DNA from: Myxococcales bacterium
GTDB lineage: Bacteria; Myxococcota; Polyangia; Polyangiales; Polyangiaceae
DNA: 6,736 bases
Direction of reading: 5' to 3'
Assembly: GCA_020430865.1 (NCBI GenBank)
Contig: JAGQIY010000565.1
Location: 1 to 6,736 of the forward strand
The notes beneath the pieces are model-generated. The model searched no databases. It was not told where the DNA came from and saw only the letters and a program-made list of their open reading frames with translations. How positions within the stretch are numbered: the stretch's first letter is position 1; the number at the start of each line of letters is the position of its first letter. The position numbers were made by a program, and so were the translations under genes. This document shows, piece after piece, positions 1 to 5,817 of the stretch.

Positions 1-619
1 CGCTCGGCGAGATGGAGCTGCAGTCCACGACCAGGAATGGAGCTCCGGCGCGCGGTCCGCGGTGATACAGCTCGGTCGCGGCGAGCTCCTTGCCGGTTCC
101 GCTCTCGCCCTCGAGCAGCACCGTCGCGTCGCTGTTGGCCGCTCGCTCGAGCATGCCGAAGACCTGGCGCATCGCCGCGGACTCGCCGTACAGCTCGCCG
201 AAGCTCGGGGTCTCGGGGATCTGCTCCACGCCGCTGTCGGCGCACTCCCTCACCCGAACGATCGAGTCGCCGAGGTGGAGCTCACAGCCCATGCGCGGCA
301 GGTCCACCTCGCGGATGCGTAGCCCGGAGACATAGGTGCCGTTCAGCGAGCCGCTGTCGCTGAGGGACCAGGCGGACTCGCTGCGCGCGAAGGAGCAGTG
401 GAAGCGCGAGACGGCGTGGTCGACGAGCACGAGCTCGTTCGAGAGGTGGGAGCCCAGGCGAATGCGCTCCCCTTCGAGGGTCACGCGGCGGTCAGCTGGG
501 TTGCCGGCTTCGCGCACCACATGGAACTCCAGGCGCGGCACGGCCACGGCGGTCGCCATGCGGCGCACCGTGGGCAGGTGAAAGCCGCCAATGTTCGTCG
601 GGCGATCGAAGTCGCTCAC
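1..619 (-). CDS. FHA-domain sigma-54-dependent transcriptional activator, N-terminal part (runs off the left edge)
   Basis: Translating the minus strand from GTG at 619 gives 206 open codons to the window edge. Residues about 49-125 form an FHA phosphothreonine-binding domain: RLGS (54-57), SNELVL, VSRFH (70-74) and D-S-G-S-L-N-G-T-Y (88-96). From about residue 143 an AAA+ sigma-54 interaction domain begins (LYGESAAMRQVF), with Walker A GESGTGKE at 171-178. The family usually continues with GAFTGA, Walker B and a Fis-type helix-turn-helix; these lie outside the window. Such proteins are cytoplasmic enhancer-binding proteins that remodel RNA polymerase-sigma54. The FHA domain, replacing a receiver domain, implies control by Ser/Thr kinase phosphorylation. 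The start is uncertain: no clear Shine-Dalgarno precedes GTG 619, and an in-frame ATG at 559 would shorten the protein by 20 residues without touching the FHA domain. It is transcribed divergently from the hydrolase gene. Confidence 0.9.
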   Translation of the reverse strand, partial: MSDFDRPTNIGGFHLPTVRRMATAVAVPRLEFHVVREAGNPADRRVTLEGERIRLGSHLSNELVLVDHAVSRFHCSFARSESAWSLSDSGSLNGTYVSGLRIREVDLPRMGCELHLGDSIVRVRECADSGVEQIPETPSFGELYGESAAMRQVFGMLERAANSDATVLLEGESGTGKELAATELYHRGPRAGAPFLVVDCSSISPS

Positions 620-655
620 TCGACGCAGTGTAGGCCAGCTGTCAGCAGACCTGAT

Positions 656-685
656 GCCTGAAGGCAGCAATCGAGCCTTCCAGGC
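656..685. promoter_or_regulatory. Imperfect inverted repeat upstream of the sigma-54 activator gene
   Basis: GCCTGAAGGC (656-665) is complementary to GCCTTCCAGGC (675-685) apart from one bulged base, with a 9-nt spacer. The octamer AGGCAGCA also occurs twice as a direct repeat (662-669 and 682-689). It lies 37 nt upstream of the activator start, in the divergent intergenic region, and has no T-tract. It could be an operator or an RNA hairpin in the activator leader. The symmetry is seen; the function is inferred. Confidence 0.3.
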
Positions 686-763
686 AGCAGCCTCGGGGTC
701 GCACCTACATGGGAACCCGATCTGAACTCGCGCAATTTCAGCCATTTAGCGCCGGATCGAGCT

Positions 764-779
764 TGGTACGCGGCTTGTA
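764..779 (+). promoter_or_regulatory. Possible sigma-54 (-24/-12) promoter upstream of the hydrolase gene
   Basis: The motif TGGTACG-N4-TTGTA matches the sigma-54 consensus TGGCACG-N4-TTGCA at all but two positions and has the correct GG-to-GT spacing (12 nt). It sits beside a divergent sigma-54 activator gene. Against it, the usually conserved -12 C is T. The predicted transcription start, near 790, would leave almost no leader before the ATG at 792 and would exclude the Shine-Dalgarno sequence. Treat it as a candidate only. Confidence 0.25.
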
Positions 780-781
780 AT

Positions 782-786
782 AGGAG
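782..786 (+). promoter_or_regulatory. Ribosome binding site of the hydrolase gene
   Basis: AGGAG lies 5 nt before ATG 792. It supports this start, and the in-frame TAG at 747-749 rules out any longer ATG-started form. Confidence 0.7.
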
Positions 787-791
787 CGGCC

Positions 792-1739
792 ATGAACAAC
801 ATCCTGTCGGCTCTGGTGATGAGTGTGGTGCTGCTCGGAGGCAGCGAGCAGACTCAGCCGAGCGGTCTCCCCCCGCAGGACACCCCCCCCCGCGCGCCCG
901 CCCCGACGCTGCTCCCCCCGGTCGCAGTCCAGGCCAGCGCGGCTCTGCCGTGGCTGAACCAGTCCACCGAGCGCGGCGTGCTGGCCGACGCGGCCGAGGC
1001 TCGCGAGGGCCGCAAGCTCTACCTGCTGCCCCAGGACTGCAGCGAGCGCTCCGACGTGGACGTCGTCATCCATTTCCACGGCAGCCCGAAGACCATGACC
1101 AAGGCCTTCCGCTCCTCGCACCTCGACGCGGTCGCGGTGATCGTGAACCTGGGTGCGCTCAGCGGGCCCTACGAGCATCACTTCGAGCAGCGCGGGTCCT
1201 TCGTTAATTTCCTGGCGGGAATCGACAAGGACCTGGCGAAGCACTGCCCTGGCGCCAAGCGTCGCCGTCTCGCCATCTCGTCCTGGAGCGGTGGCTACGG
1301 CGCGGCGTATCGGATCCTGGTCGAGGAGAGCAACCTCCAGTTGATCGATGCCATCCTGCTCTCCGATGGACTTCACTCGGCGATGGCGAACAAGTTCACT
1401 CGCGAGGTCAAGCCGGACGGTCTGGCCCCCTTCGAGCGCTTCGCGGCGCTGGCTGCCAGGGGTGAGAAGCTGTTCGCCATGGCGCACTCGAGCATCGTTC
1501 CTCCCGGATACTCGAGCACCACCGAGACCGCGACCTATCTGCTCGAGTCCCAGGGCGCCAAGCGCGTCGAGGCGGACGCTCAGGGCCCGCGGGAGTCGAT
1601 GCACCTGACCTCGAAGGGCTCCGTCGGCAGCCTCACGGTGCTCGGTTTCGAGGGCAACGACACCCACGCCCACTGCGATCACCTCTACGCCATCAACGAC
1701 ACGCTGTTCACTCAGCTCGAGCGCCGCTGGGCGAACTGA
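792..1739 (+). CDS. Putative exported alpha/beta-hydrolase-fold protein
   Basis: The product has 315 residues. A hydrophobic stretch at about residues 4-17 resembles a weak signal peptide or anchor: it has no basic N-terminus, lipobox cysteine or clear A-x-A site. A Pro/Ala-rich linker follows (about 23-45). The remainder looks like an alpha/beta hydrolase. VIHFHG (92-97) resembles the strand and oxyanion-hole HG motif. S-W-S-G-G (164-168) resembles a nucleophile elbow with Ser166 as the likely nucleophile, although the first Gly of the usual G-x-S-x-G is Ser. LLSDGLH offers Asp192 as the possible acid. A C-terminal cluster H292-A-H294-C-D-H297 offers the catalytic His. Substrate and named family are not recognisable; an esterase, peptidase or lipase role is possible. 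It appears monocistronic, being divergent from the sigma-54 activator and followed directly by a strong terminator. Codon usage matches that of the kinase gene. Confidence 0.82.
   Translation: MNNILSALVMSVVLLGGSEQTQPSGLPPQDTPPRAPAPTLLPPVAVQASAALPWLNQSTERGVLADAAEAREGRKLYLLPQDCSERSDVDVVIHFHGSPKTMTKAFRSSHLDAVAVIVNLGALSGPYEHHFEQRGSFVNFLAGIDKDLAKHCPGAKRRRLAISSWSGGYGAAYRILVEESNLQLIDAILLSDGLHSAMANKFTREVKPDGLAPFERFAALAARGEKLFAMAHSSIVPPGYSSTTETATYLLESQGAKRVEADAQGPRESMHLTSKGSVGSLTVLGFEGNDTHAHCDHLYAINDTLFTQLERRWAN
883..891 (+). repeat. Run of nine C within the hydrolase linker
   Basis: Nine consecutive C fall in the codons for T-P-P-R of the linker, flanked by two six-C runs (869-874 and 914-919). A gain or loss of one base would separate the export signal from the catalytic domain. 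It may be a slippage site or a sequencing-error hotspot. Confidence 0.85.
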
Positions 1740-1766
1740 GCGAGCGCCCCGAGATCGATCCCCAGA

Positions 1767-1807
1767 GCCCCGCGTGAGACGCTCTCTCACGTGGGGCGTT
1801 CTTATTT
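1767..1807 (+). terminator. Intrinsic terminator of the hydrolase gene
   Basis: A 13-bp stem, 1767-1779 paired with 1785-1797 with a single G-U pair and a 5-nt loop, is followed by the T-rich GTTCTTATTT. It begins 27 nt after the hydrolase stop codon. The opposite strand has no T-tract after the stem, so it should act mainly on rightward transcription and protect the convergent methyltransferase gene. Confidence 0.88.
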
Positions 1808-1825
1808 GGGGGTGAGGGGCGCGCC

Positions 1826-2917
1826 TCAGACCGGCGAGGCGATCACCAGGGACAGCGGTCCGGCGGTGGCTTCGACCGCCTCCAGCCGGAAATCGGCGCC
1901 GCGGAGTAGCGCAGCGTACTCGCTCTCGGTGCGCTCGCGGCCGCCGCCGTGCACCACCATCTCGAGGTCGAGCAGCTTGGCGAAATGGGGCTTGCCTGCC
2001 GGCGTCACCACCGTCTCGCACAGCATCAGCTTGGCACCGCTGGAACCTATTGCCTTGCGGATTCGATCCAGGATCTGCGTGGCCTGCTCGTCTTGCCAGT
2101 CGTGGATCACGGACTTTGCCACGTACAGATCCGCTCCGGCGGGAACGCTGTCGAAGAAGGAGCCGCCCAGGGTTTCGACGCGGCTCCTCACCCCCAGACG
2201 CTCGAGCAGGGGCGCGGCGCCTTCCACCACCGCCGGTTGATCGAAGAGCGTGCCTCGCGCTTCCGGGGCGGTCCTGAGCAGCTCCGCGAGCAGCCGACCT
2301 TGACCGCCACCCACGTCGGTGATGTGGGCGTAGCGGGTGAAATCATGGGCTGCGGCGATGGCTGCGCAGGCGACGTTGCTCACGGCCGTCATCGCGCGAT
2401 TGAAGCACTCCAGCACCTCGGGCTCTCCAGTGAGCCAGTCGAAGGGCTGCTTGCCCGTGCGTAGCTCGATCGCGCTCTTTCCCGTACGGATACAGTCTGG
2501 GAGCAGCGGCCAGTTCTGGCTGCCGTAGCGCCCCATGAAGATGATGAAGTCGACGAACGACGCTTCGGGGGACTTGCACATGGCTTGTCCCATCGAGGTC
2601 AGCTTGAAGCGCTTGCCCGGGTGCTCCTCGAGCAGGCCGATCTGCGACGCGGCGCGCAGGGTGCGGTAGAGCGTGTCTGCATCCAGGGACAGTTCTCCGG
2701 CGACTCGTTCGCTCGAGGCAGGCTCGGGTCCAGCGTCGCGGATGGCGTCGCACACCTCGAGCTCGGCGAGCGCGAATGCGATGTGGAAGCTCCAGAGATC
2801 TCCGATGAAGTCCAGCAGCGCGATGGGTGGTGGCACCATCTTGCGCTTCAAGCTGGTCAGGCCCGAGCGCGCGCGCTCCGAGAGCGCGACGATGCGTGGT
2901 GGTGGCATCCGACTCAT
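1826..2917 (-). CDS. SAM-dependent O-methyltransferase, family 2 (COMT/polyketide O-methyltransferase type)
   Basis: The 363-residue product has the normal length for the family. Residues about 31-115 form the winged-helix dimerisation domain (IALLDFIGDLWSFHIAFALAE, then the L-Y-R-T-L-R-A helix). The Rossmann methyltransferase domain follows: DVGGGQG (201-207) is SAM motif I, LFDQPAVVEGA (224-234) follows, and GSFFDSVP lies at 252-259. KSVIHDWQDE (268-277) carries the expected catalytic base His272. Glu301 lies in motif CETV, and the family signature GGRERTESEY is at 325-334. Known relatives methylate hydroxyls of phenolic or polyketide metabolites; the substrate cannot be read here and no biosynthetic genes lie nearby. 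The ATG at 2917 was chosen because GGAGG precedes it by 5 nt. Reading can extend upstream to 3331, but that part is intergenic and kinase-antisense. The gene converges on the hydrolase and diverges from the kinase. Confidence 0.93.
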   Translation of the reverse strand: MSRMPPPRIVALSERARSGLTSLKRKMVPPPIALLDFIGDLWSFHIAFALAELEVCDAIRDAGPEPASSERVAGELSLDADTLYRTLRAASQIGLLEEHPGKRFKLTSMGQAMCKSPEASFVDFIIFMGRYGSQNWPLLPDCIRTGKSAIELRTGKQPFDWLTGEPEVLECFNRAMTAVSNVACAAIAAAHDFTRYAHITDVGGGQGRLLAELLRTAPEARGTLFDQPAVVEGAAPLLERLGVRSRVETLGGSFFDSVPAGADLYVAKSVIHDWQDEQATQILDRIRKAIGSSGAKLMLCETVVTPAGKPHFAKLLDLEMVVHGGGRERTESEYAALLRGADFRLEAVEATAGPLSLVIASPV

Positions 2918-2922
2918 TCTTC

Positions 2923-2927
2923 CCTCC
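2923..2927 (-). promoter_or_regulatory. Ribosome binding site of the methyltransferase gene
   Basis: On the minus strand GGAGG lies 5 nt before ATG 2917. It decides this start over the second in-frame ATG at 2908 and the long upstream reading-frame extension. Confidence 0.75.
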
Positions 2928-2931
2928 CTGT

Positions 2932-2955
2932 CGAGTCGCGGCGTGCTTCGACTCG
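2932..2955. promoter_or_regulatory. Perfect 7-bp inverted repeat next to the methyltransferase start
   Basis: CGAGTCG (2932-2938) and CGACTCG (2949-2955) are perfect complements separated by 10 nt. The element lies just upstream of the methyltransferase ribosome binding site. It could be a repressor operator or a leader hairpin. Only the symmetry is seen. Confidence 0.35.
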
Positions 2956-2979
2956 CCGACCCGGCAGCATAACCGAGGC

Positions 2980-3096
2980 GGGGCTCGAGCTGCAGGCCGC
3001 GCGGTAGGAGCGGCCTCGAACGCGCGTTCCGAGGGATCCGGCGCCCGGATCGGTGCTCGGCGGTGTGGGTTCCGGTGCGATTTCTGGGGCTCGAGC
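2980..3096 (+). repeat. 11-nt direct repeat in the methyltransferase/kinase intergenic region
   Basis: GGGGCTCGAGC occurs at 2980-2990 and again at 3086-3096, 106 nt apart, which is about ten helical turns. Each copy contains the palindrome CTCGAG. They may be paired regulator sites for the divergent genes, but CTCGAG-like words are common in this DNA, so chance is possible. Confidence 0.3.
3035..3051. promoter_or_regulatory. Compact 7-bp palindrome with 3-nt centre
   Basis: GATCCGG (3035-3041) and CCGGATC (3045-3051) are perfect inverted arms around CGC, near the middle of the 239-nt region between the divergent methyltransferase and kinase genes. There is no following T-tract, so it is more likely an operator than a terminator. 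The regulator is unknown. Confidence 0.35.
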
Positions 3097-3125
3097 GAAC
3101 CGTGTGTCGCTCTACTGTCGGCGCT

Positions 3126-3129
3126 GGAG
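3126..3129 (+). promoter_or_regulatory. Possible ribosome binding site that bears on the kinase start
   Basis: GGAG lies 9 nt before an in-frame TTG at 3139, but 27 nt before ATG 3157, too far to serve it. If this site is used, translation starts at 3139 and adds six residues. ATG 3157 and a further in-frame GTG at 3220 have no comparable site. Confidence 0.35.
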
Positions 3130-3156
3130 TAGGCTGACTTGGGTTGCCGTTGGCGC

Positions 3157-5724
3157 ATGGCAGCAAGCCCGCGGGTGTCTCATCCGGGCGAGCGCGCTGA
3201 CGAACTCGAGCGAAGCACCGTGCCGTCCAAGAGCCCTTCAGACAAGTCTTCTGGTGAGAAGCCGACCGTCGTGGACGGCGGCTCGAGCAAGCCGAACGCT
3301 TCCGACGGTCCGCTGTCCGCTCCGGTGCCATCCGCGGGCCTCGAGGCGAAGGCCGCGGTCGCCTACCAGAGCTTCGACTCCTACGACAGCGAAGAAGTCG
3401 AGATGCTCGACGAGCTGCTCGGGGCGACGCTCCACGACACCTACCGCCTGGTCGGCCTGCTCGGCGAGGGCGGCATGAGCCGGGTCTACGAAGGTCAGCA
3501 CACGCGCATCGAGGGCAAGCGCTACGCGATCAAGGTGCTGCGCTCCGACATGGTGAGCCACGGGGAGGTCGCTCGTCGTTTCCGTAGAGAAGCAAAGGCG
3601 GTGGCCAGCGTCAGCCACCCCAACGTGCTGGACATCTACGACATCGGCGAGACCCCCGATGGTCGCCCCTACCTGGTCACGGAGTTCCTGACGGGGGAGA
3701 GCCTCGGCGACCGCCTGGACCGCGAGCGCGTGTTGACGGTGTCCATGGCGGCTCACGTCGTGCGCTCCGTGTGTGCTGGAGTGGCCGCGGCTCACGAGGT
3801 CGGCGTGATCCATCGCGACCTGAAGCCGGACAACGTCTTCCTCGTCGGCGACCCGAACAACCCCCAGGTGAAGGTCCTCGATTTCGGTCTCGCGCGTCTC
3901 CGCGACACCGACGACAGCAACCTCACCCGCACCGGCGTGGTGATGGGTACGCCGGGATACATGTCACCGGAGCAAGCGCGAGGCGAGCGCGTCGATTTCC
4001 GAACGGATATTTATGGCGTCGGCGCGATCCTCTACGCTTCGCTGACGGGTCGAGCGCCCTACGAGCGTGAGACCTTCCAGATGACCGTGCTGGCGGTGAT
4101 GAACGGCGACCCGCTGCGCCCGCGCGCCATCGACCCCAACATCCCTGCGACGCTCGAGGTGATGATCCAGAAGGCGATGGCGCGGGATCCCGCCGAGCGC
4201 TACGCGAACCTCGAGGAGTTCAGCATGGCCCTCGAGCGCTTCGACGAGACGGCGTTCAACACCGCGATGACGGCGCTGGCGCCGGCTCGAGCGCCGCAGA
4301 TCTCCGAGCTCGCGCTGGCGGAGCAGTCGACCGAGGCCGAGTCGGCGCGGGTGCAGCTGACGCTGCTGTCGTTGCTCGGCCTGGTGCTGGTCAACGCCAC
4401 GCTGGTGACCGCTGTGATCAGCGCCCTCGAGCTGTTCGTGTTCAAGCGCTCCGCGACGGGAGTCGAGCTCGGCCTGGTGGTCGGCGCCATCGTCGGCACC
4501 ACGGCCACCCCCGCCATCCTGGCCTACGCCCGGGTGCGCAAGAACGTCTGGAACAACAGCGCCCGGGTGATCGAGCTACTGGGCACGGTGCGCGCGGTCC
4601 TGGTCGCGGGCGGCGCAGCGTATGGGCTGGCAGCGATCGTGGTGCGCATCTACGACGGCCTGATCTCCATCGGGCAGCCGTCGCTCGGTCGCGCCGTCGC
4701 CACGGGCTGGGCCGGCTGGAGCAGCGTGTTCTTCGTGGTGGCTGCGCTGGCTGGCGGCGCTGCGCTGCTTCGGCGCCTGCTGCTGCGCTCCAAGGCCGGG
4801 CGGGTGCGCAAGTTCCTGGTGGGGCCGCTGCTGGTGCTGCTGACGCTGGCGGGGATGGGTGCGGTGCTGCGCCTGGGCTTCCACAGCGGTGGCGTCGCTT
4901 CCCAGCGGATGCTCGCCGAGCTCGAGGCGCCCGGGGTGGCGCCCGGACCGGCGGTGAGCAGTGAAGTTCCTGCGCCGGCTCCCAGCGTCGCCGACGCCGC
5001 CGATGCGGGAGTCGCTCAGGCGCCCAGGTCGAGGACCGCGACCGCGGCCGAGCTGGGCGCGGCGAAGGCCAAGGGACTGGCGGGGCTCCTGCCGCTGCGC
5101 CAGCGTTACCCTGAGGATCCAGATGTCCTGCGGCCGCTCGCGGTCGCGTTTGGCGAAGACCCGCGCACCTACAACGACGCCATCGCCACGCTGAAGCAGC
5201 TGTTCAAGCTGGTTCCGAAGGACGCGACCGACCGTCAGCTGCGCACCCTCGTGATCAAGATCGCCGCCACCGGCAAGAGCGCGACGGAGCCCGCGCTGGA
5301 GCTGATGAGCAAGGGCATGGGCACCGCAGGCCCGGACATCCTCTACGACCTCTACCTGACGAGCAACCAGCTGCGCCCGCGCATCCAGCGTATCCTCGAG
5401 GACAAGGACGTGCGCGCGGTCGCTTCTCCCGCCATGCTCATCGCCTACGACCTGCGCAGCGCGGACTCCTGCGCCGCTCGCGTGCCGCTGCTCGAGCGCG
5501 CCAAGAAGGACGGCGACGAGCGCAGCGTCGCGACGCTGCAGATGCTCAGCAGCCGCACGAAGAAGGGCTGCGGCTACCGCAAGCGCAAGCCGTGCCCCGC
5601 TCCCTGCGGCGCCCAGGTGAAGCAGTTCGTCTCGGCTGTCGGCGAGATGCAGAAGCGGATGGAAGCCGAGGAGAAGGCCGTCGAGCGAGGCTCGGACGCA
5701 GGCGAAGACGCCAGCGGCGGCTGA
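3157..5724 (+). CDS. Membrane-bound Hanks-type Ser/Thr protein kinase with five predicted membrane segments and a large C-terminal domain
   Basis: The product has 855 residues from ATG 3157; the alternatives are TTG 3139 and GTG 3220 (codon 22). Residues 1-90 are a low-complexity tail. The kinase domain spans about 96-358 and looks fully active: glycine loop GEGGMSRV (103-110), AIK with Lys126, helix-C Glu145, HRDLKPDN (219-226, catalytic Asp221), DFG (242-244), an activation loop with Thr257 and Thr259, then GTPGYMSPE. Five hydrophobic segments follow at about 401-427, 435-457, 478-498, 520-540 and 552-574. Basic residues cluster in the second and fourth inter-segment loops, which agrees with a cytoplasmic kinase and an external C-terminus. 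After a Pro/Ala linker, residues about 630-835 are mainly helical and possibly TPR/HEAT-like. This part carries Cys772, 805, 813 and 817. No PASTA repeats are seen. Kinases with long extensions abound in myxobacteria. The gene is divergent from the methyltransferase and 93 nt upstream of cas4-cas1. Confidence 0.93.
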   Translation: MAASPRVSHPGERADELERSTVPSKSPSDKSSGEKPTVVDGGSSKPNASDGPLSAPVPSAGLEAKAAVAYQSFDSYDSEEVEMLDELLGATLHDTYRLVGLLGEGGMSRVYEGQHTRIEGKRYAIKVLRSDMVSHGEVARRFRREAKAVASVSHPNVLDIYDIGETPDGRPYLVTEFLTGESLGDRLDRERVLTVSMAAHVVRSVCAGVAAAHEVGVIHRDLKPDNVFLVGDPNNPQVKVLDFGLARLRDTDDSNLTRTGVVMGTPGYMSPEQARGERVDFRTDIYGVGAILYASLTGRAPYERETFQMTVLAVMNGDPLRPRAIDPNIPATLEVMIQKAMARDPAERYANLEEFSMALERFDETAFNTAMTALAPARAPQISELALAEQSTEAESARVQLTLLSLLGLVLVNATLVTAVISALELFVFKRSATGVELGLVVGAIVGTTATPAILAYARVRKNVWNNSARVIELLGTVRAVLVAGGAAYGLAAIVVRIYDGLISIGQPSLGRAVATGWAGWSSVFFVVAALAGGAALLRRLLLRSKAGRVRKFLVGPLLVLLTLAGMGAVLRLGFHSGGVASQRMLAELEAPGVAPGPAVSSEVPAPAPSVADAADAGVAQAPRSRTATAAELGAAKAKGLAGLLPLRQRYPEDPDVLRPLAVAFGEDPRTYNDAIATLKQLFKLVPKDATDRQLRTLVIKIAATGKSATEPALELMSKGMGTAGPDILYDLYLTSNQLRPRIQRILEDKDVRAVASPAMLIAYDLRSADSCAARVPLLERAKKDGDERSVATLQMLSSRTKKGCGYRKRKPCPAPCGAQVKQFVSAVGEMQKRMEAEEKAVERGSDAGEDASGG

Positions 5725-5776
5725 GCGCGACCCTCGACCACCCTGCGAGGCGTAGACAGGCGTTCACCTTGTGTTT

Positions 5777-5814
5777 CCACTCGGGATCGGGGACCCTTGA
5801 GCGTTTCCGAGGGG
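5777..5814 (+). promoter_or_regulatory. Possible hairpin masking the cas4-cas1 ribosome binding site
   Basis: CCACTCGG (5777-5784) can pair with CCGAGGGG (5807-5814) at seven of eight positions, leaving one A-G mismatch and a 22-nt loop. The right arm contains the GAGGGG ribosome binding site (5809-5814), which lies 3 nt before ATG 5818. If it forms in the transcript, it would lower translation of cas4-cas1. The complementarity is seen; regulation is inferred. Confidence 0.3.
5809..5814 (+). promoter_or_regulatory. Ribosome binding site of cas4-cas1
   Basis: GAGGGG lies 3 nt before ATG 5818. The spacing is short but it is the only good site. The encoded N-terminus then reaches the conserved P-A-R-M-V-N-E-L-L-Y-C motif after 17 residues, a normal length for the family. 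Confidence 0.55.
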
Positions 5815-5817
5815 ATT

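Noticed and set aside
738..2021. A 427-residue reading frame on the minus strand
   Set aside because: It lies antisense to the hydrolase gene, crosses its terminator and runs into the methyltransferase. It shows no family motif and an Arg-rich composition typical of shadow frames in high-GC DNA.
781..3015. 11-mer TAGGAGCGGCC at 781-791 and 3005-3015
   Set aside because: The first copy is the hydrolase ribosome binding site. The second has no start codon after it. A match this short in biased DNA is likely chance.
2918..3331. N-terminal extension of the methyltransferase to 501 residues
   Set aside because: The extra part is basic, low-complexity, and antisense to the kinase start. ATG 2917 has a good ribosome binding site and gives the normal family length.
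5732..5750. Stem CCTCG/CGAGG after the kinase stop as a terminator
   Set aside because: It has only five base pairs, a 9-nt loop and no T-tract. Transcription from the kinase may continue into cas4-cas1.
5725..5817. CRISPR repeat or leader upstream of cas4-cas1
   Set aside because: GTTTCC occurs twice (5773-5778 and 5803-5808 region), but no repeat of 25-40 nt with spacers is present here or elsewhere in the window.
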